Source of the DNA: Odiellus spinosus
Taxonomy: Eukaryota; Arthropoda; Arachnida; Opiliones; Phalangiidae
Direction of reading: 5' to 3'
Assembly (NCBI GenBank): GCA_963920705.1
Contig: OY987225.1
Span: forward strand, 15,691,492 to 15,755,491
DNA: 64,000 bases
This document shows positions 12,029-22,142 of this stretch, in pieces. How positions within the stretch are numbered: position 1 is the first letter of the stretch; each line of letters opens with the position of its first letter. The notes below the pieces were generated by a model. It had not been told where the DNA came from. It did no database searches and saw nothing but the letters and a program-made list of their open reading frames with translations. The translations under genes and the position numbers were made by a program.

Positions 12029-12695
12029 AGGTTTACCAAAACGGCACACATTCCCAAAAAAAAATAACCTAAAACGGCACATTTTTTATAACCTAAAACG
12101 GCACACGTTTTACTTGTACTTTTTGGCGACTCCCTTTTTTAGCATAGACCAAAACGGCACAAATAAAAAAATGAAAAATATTTAAATGTTAAATAGCATT
12201 TCTAAATCCCTCTGATATTCCAGACACCTTCGTGGAACTTATTGGAATTAGTCCTTCTACTGATTGCGAAGAGTTCTCCGATTACGTTTTAGAAAATTAC
12301 ATAGAATTAGAGCATTTCCCACCTTCCCTATGGGCTTCAACACCAACAACAGATCCCAGAACCACGAATGGGGCAGAAAATTACCACATGCAGTTGGGGT
12401 CCGAGTTTTATAAATCTCATCCCAACGTTTTTGTTTGTATTGAAGCATTGAAAAACATCCAAGTTACCACGGAATTAAAGAAGAACGAGATGAAAAAAGG
12501 AGCCATAAGAATTAAAATAATGAGAGATAGAGAAAGAGAAAGCTTTCTTATTGAAAAACTTGATTTATTAACAAGAGGCGAAATTAACATTGGCTTAATA
12601 AAAGTGTGCTGTCTTGATACATGGAAAAATGTGCCGTTTCGGGTTATTACTTTTTTGGGGGTAAAAACCAAAAAATGTGCCGTTTTCGATGACCT
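12029..12695. mobile_element. Small Mutator-like (MULE) derivative
   Basis: Ends are imperfect inverted repeats (16 of 20) sharing AAAACGGCACA, and the same motif recurs near 12065-12165 inside the left end. CCCCTAGAAG occurs at 12017-12026 and 12696-12705, and the diverged copy at 16380 has the corresponding site uninterrupted. A 9-10 bp duplication fits the Mutator superfamily. It carries only a C-terminal transposase exon, so it is an internally deleted copy. Confidence 0.7.
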
Positions 12696-12702
12696 CCCCT
12701 AG
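12224..12702 (+). pseudogene. MULE transposase C-terminal exon fragment
   Basis: An open segment begins right after a pyrimidine-rich tract and CCAG at 12220-12223, a good splice acceptor, and reads DTFVELIGISPS onward. Its core, LWASTPTTDPRTTNGAENYH followed by FYKSHPNVFVCIEALKNIQ, resembles the region after the catalytic core in MULE-type transposases of animals. A Lys/Glu-rich helix follows, including EKLDLLTRGEI. The catalytic DDE domain is absent. From about codon 130 the frame runs into the transposon's own terminal sequence, so only the first 120 or so residues are likely coding in origin. Confidence 0.6.
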
Positions 12703-13156
12703 AAGTTGGTTTATGAGTATGGACATTCCGAATTCGTCAATTGGACGCAGAAGCTGAGTTTGAACGACACGCGTTATAACGTGTGGCCGCCATTCCATCC
12801 CCCCTTATTATTCCCTGGCGACGCCAAGGAGAAAAATTAGAACTGCACTCACAGGTCACGGCAGATATCACACTGTGGGAGCGTGGGGTAGGGGATGGGA
12901 TGGTTTACAAGCCGTAATTCCCACGAAGTAAGACCTTTTCCTGCGACGTGCGCCCAAGAGCTAGGGCTAGAGGTATACGTAGAATTGTAGATACTAGCAA
13001 AAGGCTACTAGCTAAATGGTATTTAGAGATTAGACTAGAGTCGAGCTATTTCATAAATATGTCTCGCGAGTCGCGACTCTCGCCTAAAGAAATCGTCTCC
13101 CTCTCACGAAAATCAAGCTTAAGTATGAGAGCCCGCCCGTGAAAAATAAAGCTGAC

Positions 13157-13467
13157 TCGACCCAACCCGAATATTTTAAGGCAAAGAAAAAACCCGACCC
13201 GAATATTTTAAGGCGAAGAAAAAACCCGACCCGAATATTTAAGCCGAAGAAAAAACCCGACCCGAATATTTTAAGGGGAAGAAAAAACCCGACCCGGCCC
13301 GGGCCCGATTGAAAATGAGCCCGACCCGACCCGACCCGATATGAATTTCACGAAATAAAAGCCCGACCCGACCCGACCCGGAATTTTTTTTTTTAATTTT
13401 GTGCCCGACCCGAAACGGGTTCGGGTCGGGTCGGGTCGAAAAAACCCGATTTAATCGGGGGCCCGAC
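13157..13467. repeat. CCCGACCCG subterminal array, right
   Basis: A first part repeats AACCCGACCCGAATATTTTA at a spacing of about 38 bases. A second part has denser CCCGACCCGACCCGA runs and, at the end, a switch to GGGTCGGGTCGGG on the plus strand. The switch makes a local hairpin just inside the right terminus. Confidence 0.85.
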
Positions 13468-14236
13468 TCGTCTCTAGGGTCAGCCCTCTCACATGACCCC
13501 ACGTGACAACCAACCTTCGTTAGTTGTCTTGACGTTCGCGGTTCTTCTTCGCGTTCGCGTTTCTTTTCTTTGTCGGCAACTTCGAGATCCCTATGCTTTT
13601 AACATCTTATAAATCACTGTTAGCTTAATTGTCATTTTAATGGCCCACGGCTGTGGAAGCTTGGGAACATCATATCATAAAAATAGGCAACTGGAATTTC
13701 TAACAATGTCATTTATATTTTAGTTCTATGTTAAGTCGGCTTGAAACGCAAAGTACGAAAAGTGAAAAATAAAAATAAACATGAAAGAGTTCCGAACGTG
13801 GAATTGGATCAGGGGTAACGTCGTACCATAAATAAAAACCTTATCTCCTGCTTCGTATTGTGCTAAAAAGCGATTCTCTTTTCATCCGAAGGCACGGGGA
13901 CAGCTTGGCCAAAGCCAACCCCATGACTTGTAATCAACGAAAACGAATGTATATAATTAATCTTTTAAAATAAATGTTTTAATAAGTTTCAATCATAAGT
14001 CTTTATTAGCTACTTAGTCTTTTTTGTCGTGCACGTTCAGGTGGTCTTCCCTAGGCCTCCCTTCTCGCACGGCCAGCGCCCGAAAGGGGGATGCGAAAGA
14101 AAGCCATTAGAAGAGTCGTATATCAATTAAGAGAACTATTTTAAGGGAAAGTATTTTGCTCTTGTGAGAGATGGGTATTATTTAATTTTAAATTCATTTT
14201 AGCGTTATTTAATTTTTAAGTTATTTTAGCGTTACA

Positions 14237-14926
14237 CCACCTCCATCAAGCCTTAACAGATGACGATTACCTAAGACGGCAAGACCTTTATCTTACCATG
14301 CGTAACCTAATTGCAGCCGAACCACTATTTTTGCAAAAGGTGCTGTTTTCGGACGATGCAACATTTCATAGGGATGGTACGGTAAACCGTCATAACATGC
14401 ATTACTGGACTCATCAGAATCCCTATTGGTTACGTCACCATTACCATCAAATTCGAAGGAAGGTAAATGTGTGGGTTGGCATTCTTGGGAACCGAATTAT
14501 CGGTCCCTTTTTCTTCGACGCAAATATTACTGGAGAACTGTACTTGGACTTCCTGCGTCACGAGTTTAGTGACGCGATAGACGCCTTGCCGTTAGCAAGA
14601 TGTGCTTTCAACAGGATGGAGCCCCAGCTCATTGGGAGGTCAATGTTCGTCAATGGCTGGACGACAACTTTCCCAACCATTGGATAGGTAGAGGTGAACC
14701 AATTCTGTGGCCAGCACGGTCTCCTGACCTTACCCCACTTCATTTCTTCCTATGGGGTTACGAAACAGAATCGACGGGCCCAGAAGACTTAAAGGACCGT
14801 TTTCGAGGCGCAAACAAGGGTATCACTCCTCAAATGCTGGCTGATTTGCTTTCCGTACAGATTCAACTTTGGCGTTTCAGGCCAATTCAATTCAATCATT
14901 ATTTTATAATTAAAGTTGTTAAATAA
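14237..14926 (+). pseudogene. Tc1/mariner transposase, right copy, 3' part
   Basis: Continues directly from the 10479-10790 fragment, starting with HQALTDDDYLRRQDLYLTMR. It includes FSDDATFHRDG with the first catalytic aspartate, VNVWVGILGNRIIGPFFF, then, after a frame change near 14600, QQDGAPAHWEVNVRQWL and SPDLTPLHFFLWG. The second and third acidic positions are visible, although the PLD motif reads PLH. The C-terminus is shortened compared with the left copy. Split, frameshifted and altered in a motif, it cannot produce a functional enzyme. Confidence 0.8.
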
Positions 14927-15165
14927 ATTGTCTTAGAGTTAAGTCATCTAGTTAATCACTACGCTTGATCTGTGCAACTGCAATGTTTCTAGCCATCAGG
15001 CATTTTACCTTATGAAACCCATAGAAAAATAACATTTGGTTACAATTGCACTTATTTACTTACACCCTGTATATGAGGTCTACATTATAGTGTAGTGACG
15101 TCATCCAACGGCATTATTGGGGGACGTCCACAAAGGTAGGTGTTGGTCTGATCTTTTCCACCCTG

Positions 15166-16107
15166 TATGATATTATGATAGATGAGTAATAATAAAATTG
15201 ACACGAAAAACATTCATATTAAAGTAACTAGTCAAGTTCTAACGACACTTCAAAAAGGATCGTCCTGCGGGTGACGTACGTCGCTAAATAACTGAAGTTT
15301 CATCTTCAGTTTCTCGAATATTCTTTAAAGATACCTACCCCATGCACCATGACACGCCCTTCATTTTCGAGACTCTAAACTTTTGTAATTTCCTCTGTTT
15401 AGTTTATTAGACAATATTTCCAATATAATAATTATATAATTGAGGTTAAAGGTTAGAACCCTTTCCTAGGTATTATGGTAATCAGAAGCCCATGGAAACT
15501 ATAAGTTCCATCCGCTTCTGTGGTAATGAATAAAGCCTCACTGCTTTATCGAATATATCTACCCTAGCTGGTCTCGATTCGGGTCGACTCAGGGGAAGGG
15601 CCAAGGTTAAAACCAGATAAATTTTAATAGCCCTGGTATATATATTTGTAATGGTAAGAGCCTGGGCTTATGTGTAAGCCTGAGCTCCTTCACATTATTT
15701 GGACAATGATGGGCTTACCTCGGTCTCGAGAAATAAAAATATTTAAGCTGAAGCTCGAATTTGGGCTCACAAAAAGCAAATTTGAAATGTTGTCTCGCCT
15801 TGGGCTCACAAATTTATTCGTCCGTTTATAAGCATCACCAGAAGCTCATTTTACCAGAAAAAAAATTTGAGCTCGGGCTCAACCGATTGAGGTGAGCCCG
15901 CACAGCTATGCTGACTCTACTTTCTCGCGCTTAAGACATTATTTTTAACTAAATTTTGCCAGTTGTAAAATAGTATTTTTTCTGAAGACATACATGTTAA
16001 ATACTGCATATTTTATGGTCTCTTACTATGTACCTTTGAGTCCACGCCTTTGTAACTAATTCCATGAATACGCTACAATGCCGGTTAATATTTACAAATG
16101 AAATATT
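15166..16107. other. Intergenic with GGGCTC-rich tracts
   Basis: No gene seen. From about 15650 to 15905 GGGCTC/GAGCCC motifs recur on both strands, reminiscent of the subterminal arrays of the hAT element at 11418-13476 but with a different unit. Together with the related interior at 16108-16440 this may be a decayed member of that family. Confidence 0.4.
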
Positions 16108-16440
16108 CTAGGAGAGAATAGACGAATTCTAAATTGAAGAGGAACTTGCAGGGGCAGGGGTACACTCTTTACCCTCCGATATGTTAATAGATGTCGCTAT
16201 CGTAGTTCCCATTCTGATCCTATTCTGATTGGCTAAGCTATGACGAGAGCTCCCCTCGCGCTTCGAGACTGGACGCGTTTCTCATAGCAATGGGTGTAAT
16301 ATATGGATAGGTGCGAAAGATAGTGAGGCGCGCCATCTATTGTGATAATTCATCATTATATTTGTACCCCAATGGCTGTAGCCCCTGGAAGTCAAGGTTT
16401 ATGAGTATGGATATTTCGAATTCGTCAATCACGTATACCA
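16108..16440 (+). repeat. Diverged copy of the hAT-element interior
   Basis: Matches 11715-12016 and then continues into 12706-12745 without the intervening Mutator-like insert, so it works as an empty site for that insert. Shared landmarks include AGAGGAACTTGCAGGGGCAG and CCATTCTGATCCTATTCTGA. Small deletions separate the copies. No terminal repeats survive. Confidence 0.75.
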
Positions 16441-17149
16441 ATGCTGCTAGAGACATCCTACTAATCTCTTTAGGAATAAAAATATATAGTTAGTAAAAAT
16501 AACTAGTAGACAATTGCCTGTAAACAGTTTTAAATGCATGATAAGTGCTTAAAAATTTTCATTCAATATTACATACCATCCAAGCTTTTGGACTTAAATC
16601 AACGGAAGGTATATTTTCTTTACCGATGGTATTTACAACTTCACTGACCGCATCGTCACCTTTTTTTAAATAAAAAAGTTGGAAACACTTAGCCAGGGTT
16701 AAGATAAAAACAGTTTATTAAATGAATAAAGGTTTTAGGAGAGTTTCAGGCATAAGTCTCTTTTCAATCTATGACGTAAAATGCAGAGAAAAACATTGAT
16801 ACCTTTTTTATATAGGCTAAAAAAGGATCTATTCTTAAACTATAATAAACATAAAATTATATTACACTTGTCAAGCAAAGATGCAACTATTCTTAACCAG
16901 AAACGACTCATCATGTCTCAATCTTTACAGCATATTAACTAACCGTTAAGCCTTTGAAATAGAATTGCTAGCTGAATGTTTAGAATTTAGATAGCAATAC
17001 TTTTCAAAGGTTAGCAGAAGCCGATGAAACCCTATTACTACCGGCTCTGGTCTACCCCTCTCTTTATGGGTTAGTCTCAAAATTCGTACGCCTCCCAACG
17101 GTAGATATTTTCGGAGCGGGAAGTTCGTCCAGCGAATATCTCAACTGCC

Positions 17150-17410
17150 GTGTCGCGTCTCAGCTCTCCCGAGAACGAGCCTGGGCAGAATTTTCAGTTT
17201 TACATATACTTTTGTGGTTTCCCACGGACCTACGGTCTCTCACCATGCCTGCACTGTGTGGCCAGTGGCCACTCGACAGCTGCTGATCCCTGTTGGCACT
17301 TGGCAGAGTCACACTCCACTTGAGTCTTTTGGAATTAACTGGCCGCAGCGCGCCGAAAATATTCGATATCGGCGGCTGCGTCAAAAATATTGAAAATTTA
17401 ATCGGGGCGC
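17150..17410 (-). repeat. Diverged relic of the 6255-6713 hAT MITE
   Basis: Reverse-complement similarity to 6290-6575, including the shared stretches GGTTTCCCACGGACC and CTCGACAGCTGCTGA. The terminal repeats are not recognisable. Open frames across it are by-products of its GC content. Confidence 0.65.
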
Positions 17411-17539
17411 GCGAGAGAGAAACGCTATCGACCGTAATAACGAAAAGAGACGACGCCAGATGGAAAGAGAAAAGAGGATTGTAGAGATACAAACTATTGA
17501 ACCCAGACCTTTGATAGAGACAGGGGATTATCACCATTA

Positions 17540-17693
17540 TACCCTTTTCAGACGAGGCGTAACTAGCCGGTTTAATCAGATTTAACCATGGTTTATTCAA
17601 AATTAACCGAGGTTTATTGAACTGAAAAGGCTATGTAAACCTCAGTTAAATCTGATTAAACCACGGCTAATTACGCCTCGTCTGAAGAGGGTA
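17540..17693. mobile_element. PIF/Harbinger-type MITE, 154 bp
   Basis: The two halves are an imperfect palindrome starting TACCCTTTTCAGACGAGGCG and ending with CGCCTCGTCTGAAGAGGGTA. TTA flanks it on both sides (17537-17539 and 17694-17696). A TTA target duplication is typical of PIF/Harbinger. It has no coding capacity. Confidence 0.75.
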
Positions 17694-18589
17694 TTAGGGG
17701 GAGTCATTCAGTAAGGCGAGTTTTCGTCTGCTAGTCATTTAGCAGAAGCAGATTTACATCAGATCTCTCACAAGTCACCTAAAGTTGGTATAGTCCAGTT
17801 TTTGTTAAGGCTTAGCCAAGGTTAATTTATAATTATTAAAATGTTATAGTTTTTACTAATAAATGTTAAATTATTAGTTAACTTGTTTATTATTCCATTA
17901 CATTTCAACAAGGATGGCTAAATTTATTCTCTCTAGCTTTTTCACTGTTGACTCTTCGATAGCGAACACACTATCTTGGAGTTTAGTAGGAAACAGTATC
18001 CGGCTTGGTAGTTTTTTTGGTTTCAATCTTATTGGCCCAGAGGAAATTCTACCGATGCATAACTAAATACCTCCTGCCTACCCTTAATAAACCAGTGCAT
18101 TTTTAGAGCCAATAACTAAGCTTTCCCCATTGACGTCAGATCTCTTCGCCTAGTGTTGTGCGTAAACAAAAGTTCCCTATGTGAGAGTATCGTTTTCTTT
18201 TCAATATAATTAAATAACCGCTTGTCAGATTTGTATAAAATTTTAGACACATTATTTTAACGTAACAGTTTCTAAAAATAAAATAATTAGCCTAAGTGTG
18301 GAAATCTAACTAACACTTTAATATACTTTATAGTTTGAGACATGGCAAGTCATTTCTATTTAAGAATAGTTGCGTCTTTGCTTGACAAGTGTAGGATAAT
18401 TTTATGTTTATTATAGTTTAAGAATAGATCCTATTTTTAGCCTGCATAAAAAAAGTGTCAAGATTTTTCTCTGCATTTTACTTTGCGGTGGGTTTAGCCA
18501 TAGGTTAAACGTAGCTTTTTTGGGATAGTAAGATCATTTTAAATTATGGCTATTCCCTATAACTAAGTAGTTATGATACATGTTCAGAA

Positions 18590-18656
18590 GGTGGGTTTCG
18601 ACTCGCTTTCTCCTGGTTGTCAGGTATTCGTGTTATCCATTAAGCTACTGGATCTC
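18590..18656 (-). repeat. tRNA-like sequence, minus strand
   Basis: On the minus strand, TAGCTTAATGG is a good internal-promoter A box, followed after about 35 bases by a T-arm-like segment containing GAGTCGAAACCC as a B box. The anticodon stem does not pair well and no clean acceptor stem is seen. It is a tRNA-derived SINE head or tRNA pseudogene. Confidence 0.5.
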
Positions 18657-20216
18657 AGCAGCAGATTCAAGAAAACCATAATCTCCTTATTGCAATTTTT
18701 TAATAGTAGTATATGTTTCATTTCTATGCTTAATATTGACATTAAATGAAATTGTGTAATTGAGAAACGGAACTTAAAGGTTAACTACGTTTATTTATGT
18801 TCTATACAAGTGCTGCCAAGTTCTCTCTCTGTCTAGTGAGAGTCTCCCCAAGTATATATACATTATGTGGGAGAATATTATTATACGAGTATCTTGGCGG
18901 GAGGTATGAAAATACTAATATGAAACAGTATATTTAATTATTCCCATTCAACTGAAACCTGACAATTAGCTTTAAACTGAAATATATGAAATAAAAATTT
19001 GGATGAATGTAAGTTATATAACTCAGTCGAATGGGATTTGGTTAAAAAAGGCCACACTTTTAGCTTTAAACAAAATGATGTAATATATTTATAACAGACC
19101 TTTTTATTTTAAAAAGGTGGTCCCTTTTAAAAAAGTTGTTTTCACTCTCGAACACCATTCTGCGTTTCATGTATAATTTCCAAACAACGGGAAAATAGCT
19201 AACGATAATATAAAATTACATATATATGGGTAAAAAGTCTGCAGATAAATTCTGGCGTTAATGTGGTGAATGTTATATTTAGTTTTTTTGAAAACAGAAA
19301 AATAGTATTGCTCCGTGATACTTTCCCATACAGCTAATGGCTGGGAGCCAATATTATTCTAATATTACAGCGAACGATAGTGAGCACAGCAAGGTCCGGG
19401 GAAAACTTGTCCCCTAACCGAAGCTGTATATTATCTCGACACAGCTTGTGGCCGATTTCACCTCCTTGTAACTCCGAAACCGTTCAGGCTACAAACACAA
19501 ATCATGCATCCTTGTAAAGGGCCCGGCGAGGGGACCAACATATCCCAAATCCATGACCCTACGATAATTAGGAGTAATGATTTGACATGTCCGAAGATAG
19601 CGAAAACTTTCGTCTTCGTCTCCTCCTTCTCCTAGACAATTTCATGCAGACTGCTCTAGAGCCAAATCTATTGGTTTAATTATGGTAAAATTTCGTACAC
19701 ATATTGGTATGGTCTTCTAGTTGTGTCATTCATAAACCACAATGGGCTAATAAAAATAGACTTTGAGTAATTGACCAACCAGTTGACCCCCACCCTGGAA
19801 TTTGCCCTTTTGTCGGTCATGCCGAGTTCAACTTGATATAATGTATTAAAAAAATATGTATTTTATTAGTTTGTCTTCGAATAACGAGTGACCATCTACC
19901 ATAGAGCCTATCTAGTCGGGGTATTAGCTTACAATTGTCCTCTTAAAGTGAGGACAAATATCGAAATTCTGTTAAATTCAAGTTTTTACAATTCTCGGAT
20001 TTCTCGGAGATATAACTAAAGTTTATATATTAATGTGCTTCTCTGGAATAAAATATAATTTAGGAATGAGCTGTACAAAGAGATAGAATGAGTCATTTTG
20101 CCAACATCCTCGTAGAGAGACCACTATGACCTCTATAAAAGTAGTTATAACTTATGCCATTTCTGGCAAAATCATTATATTAGATTTGTGCAAAGTTTCG
20201 TCTCAAAAATGTTTCT
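18657..20216. other. Intergenic, nothing recognised
   Basis: AT-rich sequence without long open frames, family motifs or clear inverted repeats. Confidence 0.5.
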
Positions 20217-20245
20217 TATTATTATTATTATTATTATTATTATTT
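20217..20245. repeat. (ATT)n microsatellite
   Basis: About nine ATT units run directly up to the left side of the hairpin element at 20267. Confidence 0.9.
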
Positions 20246-20266
20246 TATTGTATACTACAAAAAGAA

Positions 20267-20872
20267 GTGAAATCTGACCAAAAATCTTACAGTTAAAAAC
20301 ACGCAAGTTCCTGTGCTTTTACAAAAAAACAAAAACCTTCAGATTGCCTTTGCCAAAAACAAACTGCTCTTTTACAAAAACATTCAGCCCATAAAAGTAT
20401 TGAAATCAAATTATGGGCAAGGTCTTTTTATTTTAAGCAAATTTATGACGTCATTTCCGTGAACAATAAAAGAAGATTCAAGCAGCGCAATTCTATTAAA
20501 ATTTTCAAAATTCCAACAAAAAATGATCCTGAACTTTCACAGAAAATTTGTACCTTGTCCAGCTTTTTAATATGCTTGCGCTGGATGAGGTATACAAATT
20601 TTCTGTGAAAGTTCAGAATAATTTTTTGTTGGAATTTTGAAACTTTTAATAGAATTTCGCTGCTTGAATCCTCTTTAATTGTTCACGGAAATGACATCAT
20701 AAATTTGTTTAAAATAAAAAGACCTTGCCCATAATTTGATTTCAATACTTTTATGGACTGAATGTTTTTGTAAAAGAGCAGAGTGTTTTTGGCAAAAGCA
20801 ATCTGGAGTTTTTTTGTTTTTTTTTGTAAAAGCAGAGTGTGTTTTTAACAGCAAGGTTTTTAGTCAGATCAC
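20267..20872. mobile_element. 606-bp near-perfect hairpin element
   Basis: The left arm (20267 to about 20566) and right arm (about 20583-20872) are reverse complements with few mismatches. The outer ends are GTGAAATCTGACC and GTGATCTGACT, and the apex is only about 16 bases. No coding frame. The whole element is one palindrome, like several MITE families. I could not define a target duplication. Confidence 0.8.
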
Positions 20873-21109
20873 TATTTATCCGCTTAATAAAGTTTAACTA
20901 GTTATCAATCAGTAACAACTTCGGTATTTACTTAGAAAATGACCTTACCCATTATACAATATACATCCACAAGTAACAATATTTTTAATTTTTTAATAGA
21001 TTCATATATAATCAGGCTAGATAGATTTTCTAGGTTAGGTTCCTGTGTTTAAAAGCAAAGGAGATGTATAGCAGACAGCCCAATGGGCGATGCTCTGCTG
21101 CGTCTGCTC

Positions 21110-21391
21110 CAGGCTGGGAAATAAGGAAAATTTTTGAACTGGACTTGTGGCCAGTAGAGCCCAAGCAGTTTAATTAAAAAACTGGACATGGGCCAGTTAC
21201 AATTTTCATGATCTTGACAAACTGTCACTATGACGTAGAACTATGACGTAGGCTTAGAAACAAAACAAAATTTTGGAATTAATTAACTGGCCTTGTGGCC
21301 AGTAGACCCCCAAGCATTTAATTTTTAAACTGGCCCTGCTAATTTTTAAACTGGACTTTTGTCCAGTAGAACCGCCTTATTTCCCAGCCTG
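21110..21391. mobile_element. hAT-type MITE, 282 bp
   Basis: Perfect 17-base terminal repeats CAGGCTGGGAAATAAGG are flanked by GTCTGCTC at 21102-21109 and 21392-21399. Inside, quasi-palindromic units of the kind ACTGGACTTGTGGCCAGT recur four to five times with variation and may be subterminal transposase-binding sites. An 8-bp duplication plus CAG-starting ends fit hAT. Confidence 0.9.
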
Positions 21392-21473
21392 GTCTGCTCT
21401 CTTCATTAGGAACGGAAATAAACTCAGTAGCCTAGACATTATTTTTTTTTTTTTTTTGCTCCTTGGTCGGGCC

Positions 21474-21752
21474 AAGGAGGATCAGAGAGGGAGAGGAAAT
21501 GTGGGGCTGCGTTGAGTTAGAGAGAGAAGAGCCAACCTCCCACTCGGGTGGAAAGGGGGGATAGGAAATTCTCGAGGTAAACTGTTGTCACGTGGTCGCT
21601 AGCTAGCGCGTCTCATAAAGGATTCGTTTTACCCACGCGACAACATTTTACCACGAAACGTCTCTACCCCCGTTCTCCCAGAGTGGGAGTTTAGGCCGAC
21701 GCAGTAGGAACCGCGCCGTCCCCACATTTCCTCTCCTTCTCTGATCCTCCTT
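21474..21752 (-). mobile_element. 279-bp MITE, copy 1, 9-bp target duplication
   Basis: Ends AAGGAGGATCAGAGAGGGAG and its near-exact reverse complement extend over about 33 bases. GGTCGGGCC flanks it at 21465-21473 and 21753-21761. It is almost identical to the copy at 21815-22092 but in the opposite orientation. A 9-bp duplication suggests a Mutator-type transposase as mobiliser, though this is an inference from length alone. Confidence 0.85.
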
Positions 21753-21814
21753 GGTCGGGCCAAACCTTAACAGCTCAGAGGTAATAATGTCGGGATTGAA
21801 AGCTATACATTACC

Positions 21815-22092
21815 AAGGAGGATCAGAGAAGGAGAGGAAATGTGGGGACGGCGCGGTTCCTACTGCGTCGGCCTAAACTCCCACTCTGGGAGAACGGGGG
21901 TAGAGACGTTTCGTGGTAAAATGTTGTCGCGTGGGTAAAACGAATCCTTTATGAGACGCGCTAGCTAGCGACCACGTGACAACAGTTTACCTCGAGAATT
22001 TCCTATCCCCCTTTCCACCCGAGTGGGAGGTTGGCTCTTCTCTCTCTAACTCAACGCAGCCCCACATTTCCTCTCCTTCTCTGATCCTCCTT
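21815..22092 (+). mobile_element. 279-bp MITE family, copy 2, abutting the LINE
   Basis: Inverted, near-identical copy of the element at 21474-21752 with the same 33-base termini, separated from it by 62 bases. No matching target duplication is visible, which suggests that one flank was lost or rearranged. Its right end lies 50 bases before the open frame of LINE ORF1. It may therefore have replaced or displaced the LINE 5' end. Confidence 0.8.
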
Positions 22093-22142
22093 GACATTTC
22101 TAAGGGCTACAATTAAACAGAAACATATTTTAGATAGTTTAA

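Larger units (their letters stand above)
11418..13476. mobile_element. hAT-type element with G-rich subterminal arrays
   Basis: Termini TAGAGACGAGTCGGGCCC and its exact reverse complement are flanked by GGGTCAGC at 11410-11417 and 13477-13484. The 8-bp duplication plus TAG-starting TIR is the hAT signature. Just inside both ends are long runs of CCCGACCCG interspersed with A-rich spacers. The middle has no hAT transposase. It holds a nested Mutator-like derivative (12029-12695), and part of its interior recurs, diverged, at 16108-16440. Confidence 0.85.
10791..14236. mobile_element. 3.4-kb insertion in the mariner transposase, 4-bp target duplication
   Basis: The interrupted transposase sequence shows the borders exactly: CCAC occurs at 10787-10790 and again at 14237-14240. 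The insert begins TATAGCGTC and ends TTAGCGTTACA, with a degenerate AGCGTTA-containing tandem pair in the last 50 bases. I found no matching long terminal repeats, reverse transcriptase or transposase belonging to it. It contains the hAT element at 11418-13476. The class is unknown. Confidence 0.6.
9125..15069. mobile_element. Mariner-like element with two head-to-head transposase copies
   Basis: Termini CAGGGTGTAAGTAAATAAG (9125) and its reverse complement (ending 15069) are flanked by TA. Inside, a minus-strand transposase remnant (to about 10376) faces away from a plus-strand remnant beginning near 10479, so the element is a large palindrome. The plus half is split by a 3.4-kb insert (10791-14236). 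The central 100 bases (10380-10478) are not shared between halves. It may be an inverted dimer or two elements that inserted head to head. Neither transposase is intact. Confidence 0.75.
9029..15165. mobile_element. Palindromic Tc1/mariner-type MITE split by a larger element
   Basis: Two 96-base halves (9029-9124 and 15070-15165) are nearly perfect reverse complements. They start and end CAGGGTGGAAAAGATC and are flanked by TA on both sides. Joined, they make a MITE of about 190 bp that is palindromic along its whole length, with its dyad centre at the TA used by the inner element. TA duplications and the CAGGGTG terminus fit the IS630/Tc1/mariner superfamily. Confidence 0.8.
16776..18481. mobile_element. 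TIR element, about 150-bp arms, 1.7 kb
   Basis: Arms 16776-16925 and 18333-18481 are reverse complements at roughly 85-90% identity, starting GTAAAATGCAGAGAAAAA. The interior carries a relic of the GC-rich hAT MITE and a PIF-type MITE, but no transposase. Confidence 0.7.

Noticed and set aside
11417..13502. Gly/Ser/Arg/Val-rich open frames on the minus strand (11417-11824 and 13239-13502)
   Set aside because: They are translations of the CCCGACCCG arrays and mirror the repeat unit. There is no conserved domain.
10791..14236. LTR retrotransposon (4-bp target duplication)
   Set aside because: I found no direct long terminal repeats, no TG...CA ends and no gag or pol motifs, so only an insertion of unknown class is reported.
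17160..17600. 146-codon minus-strand frame and overlapping plus-strand frame
   Set aside because: They span a relic of a hAT MITE and part of a PIF-type MITE. The frame crosses element borders, so it is not a gene.
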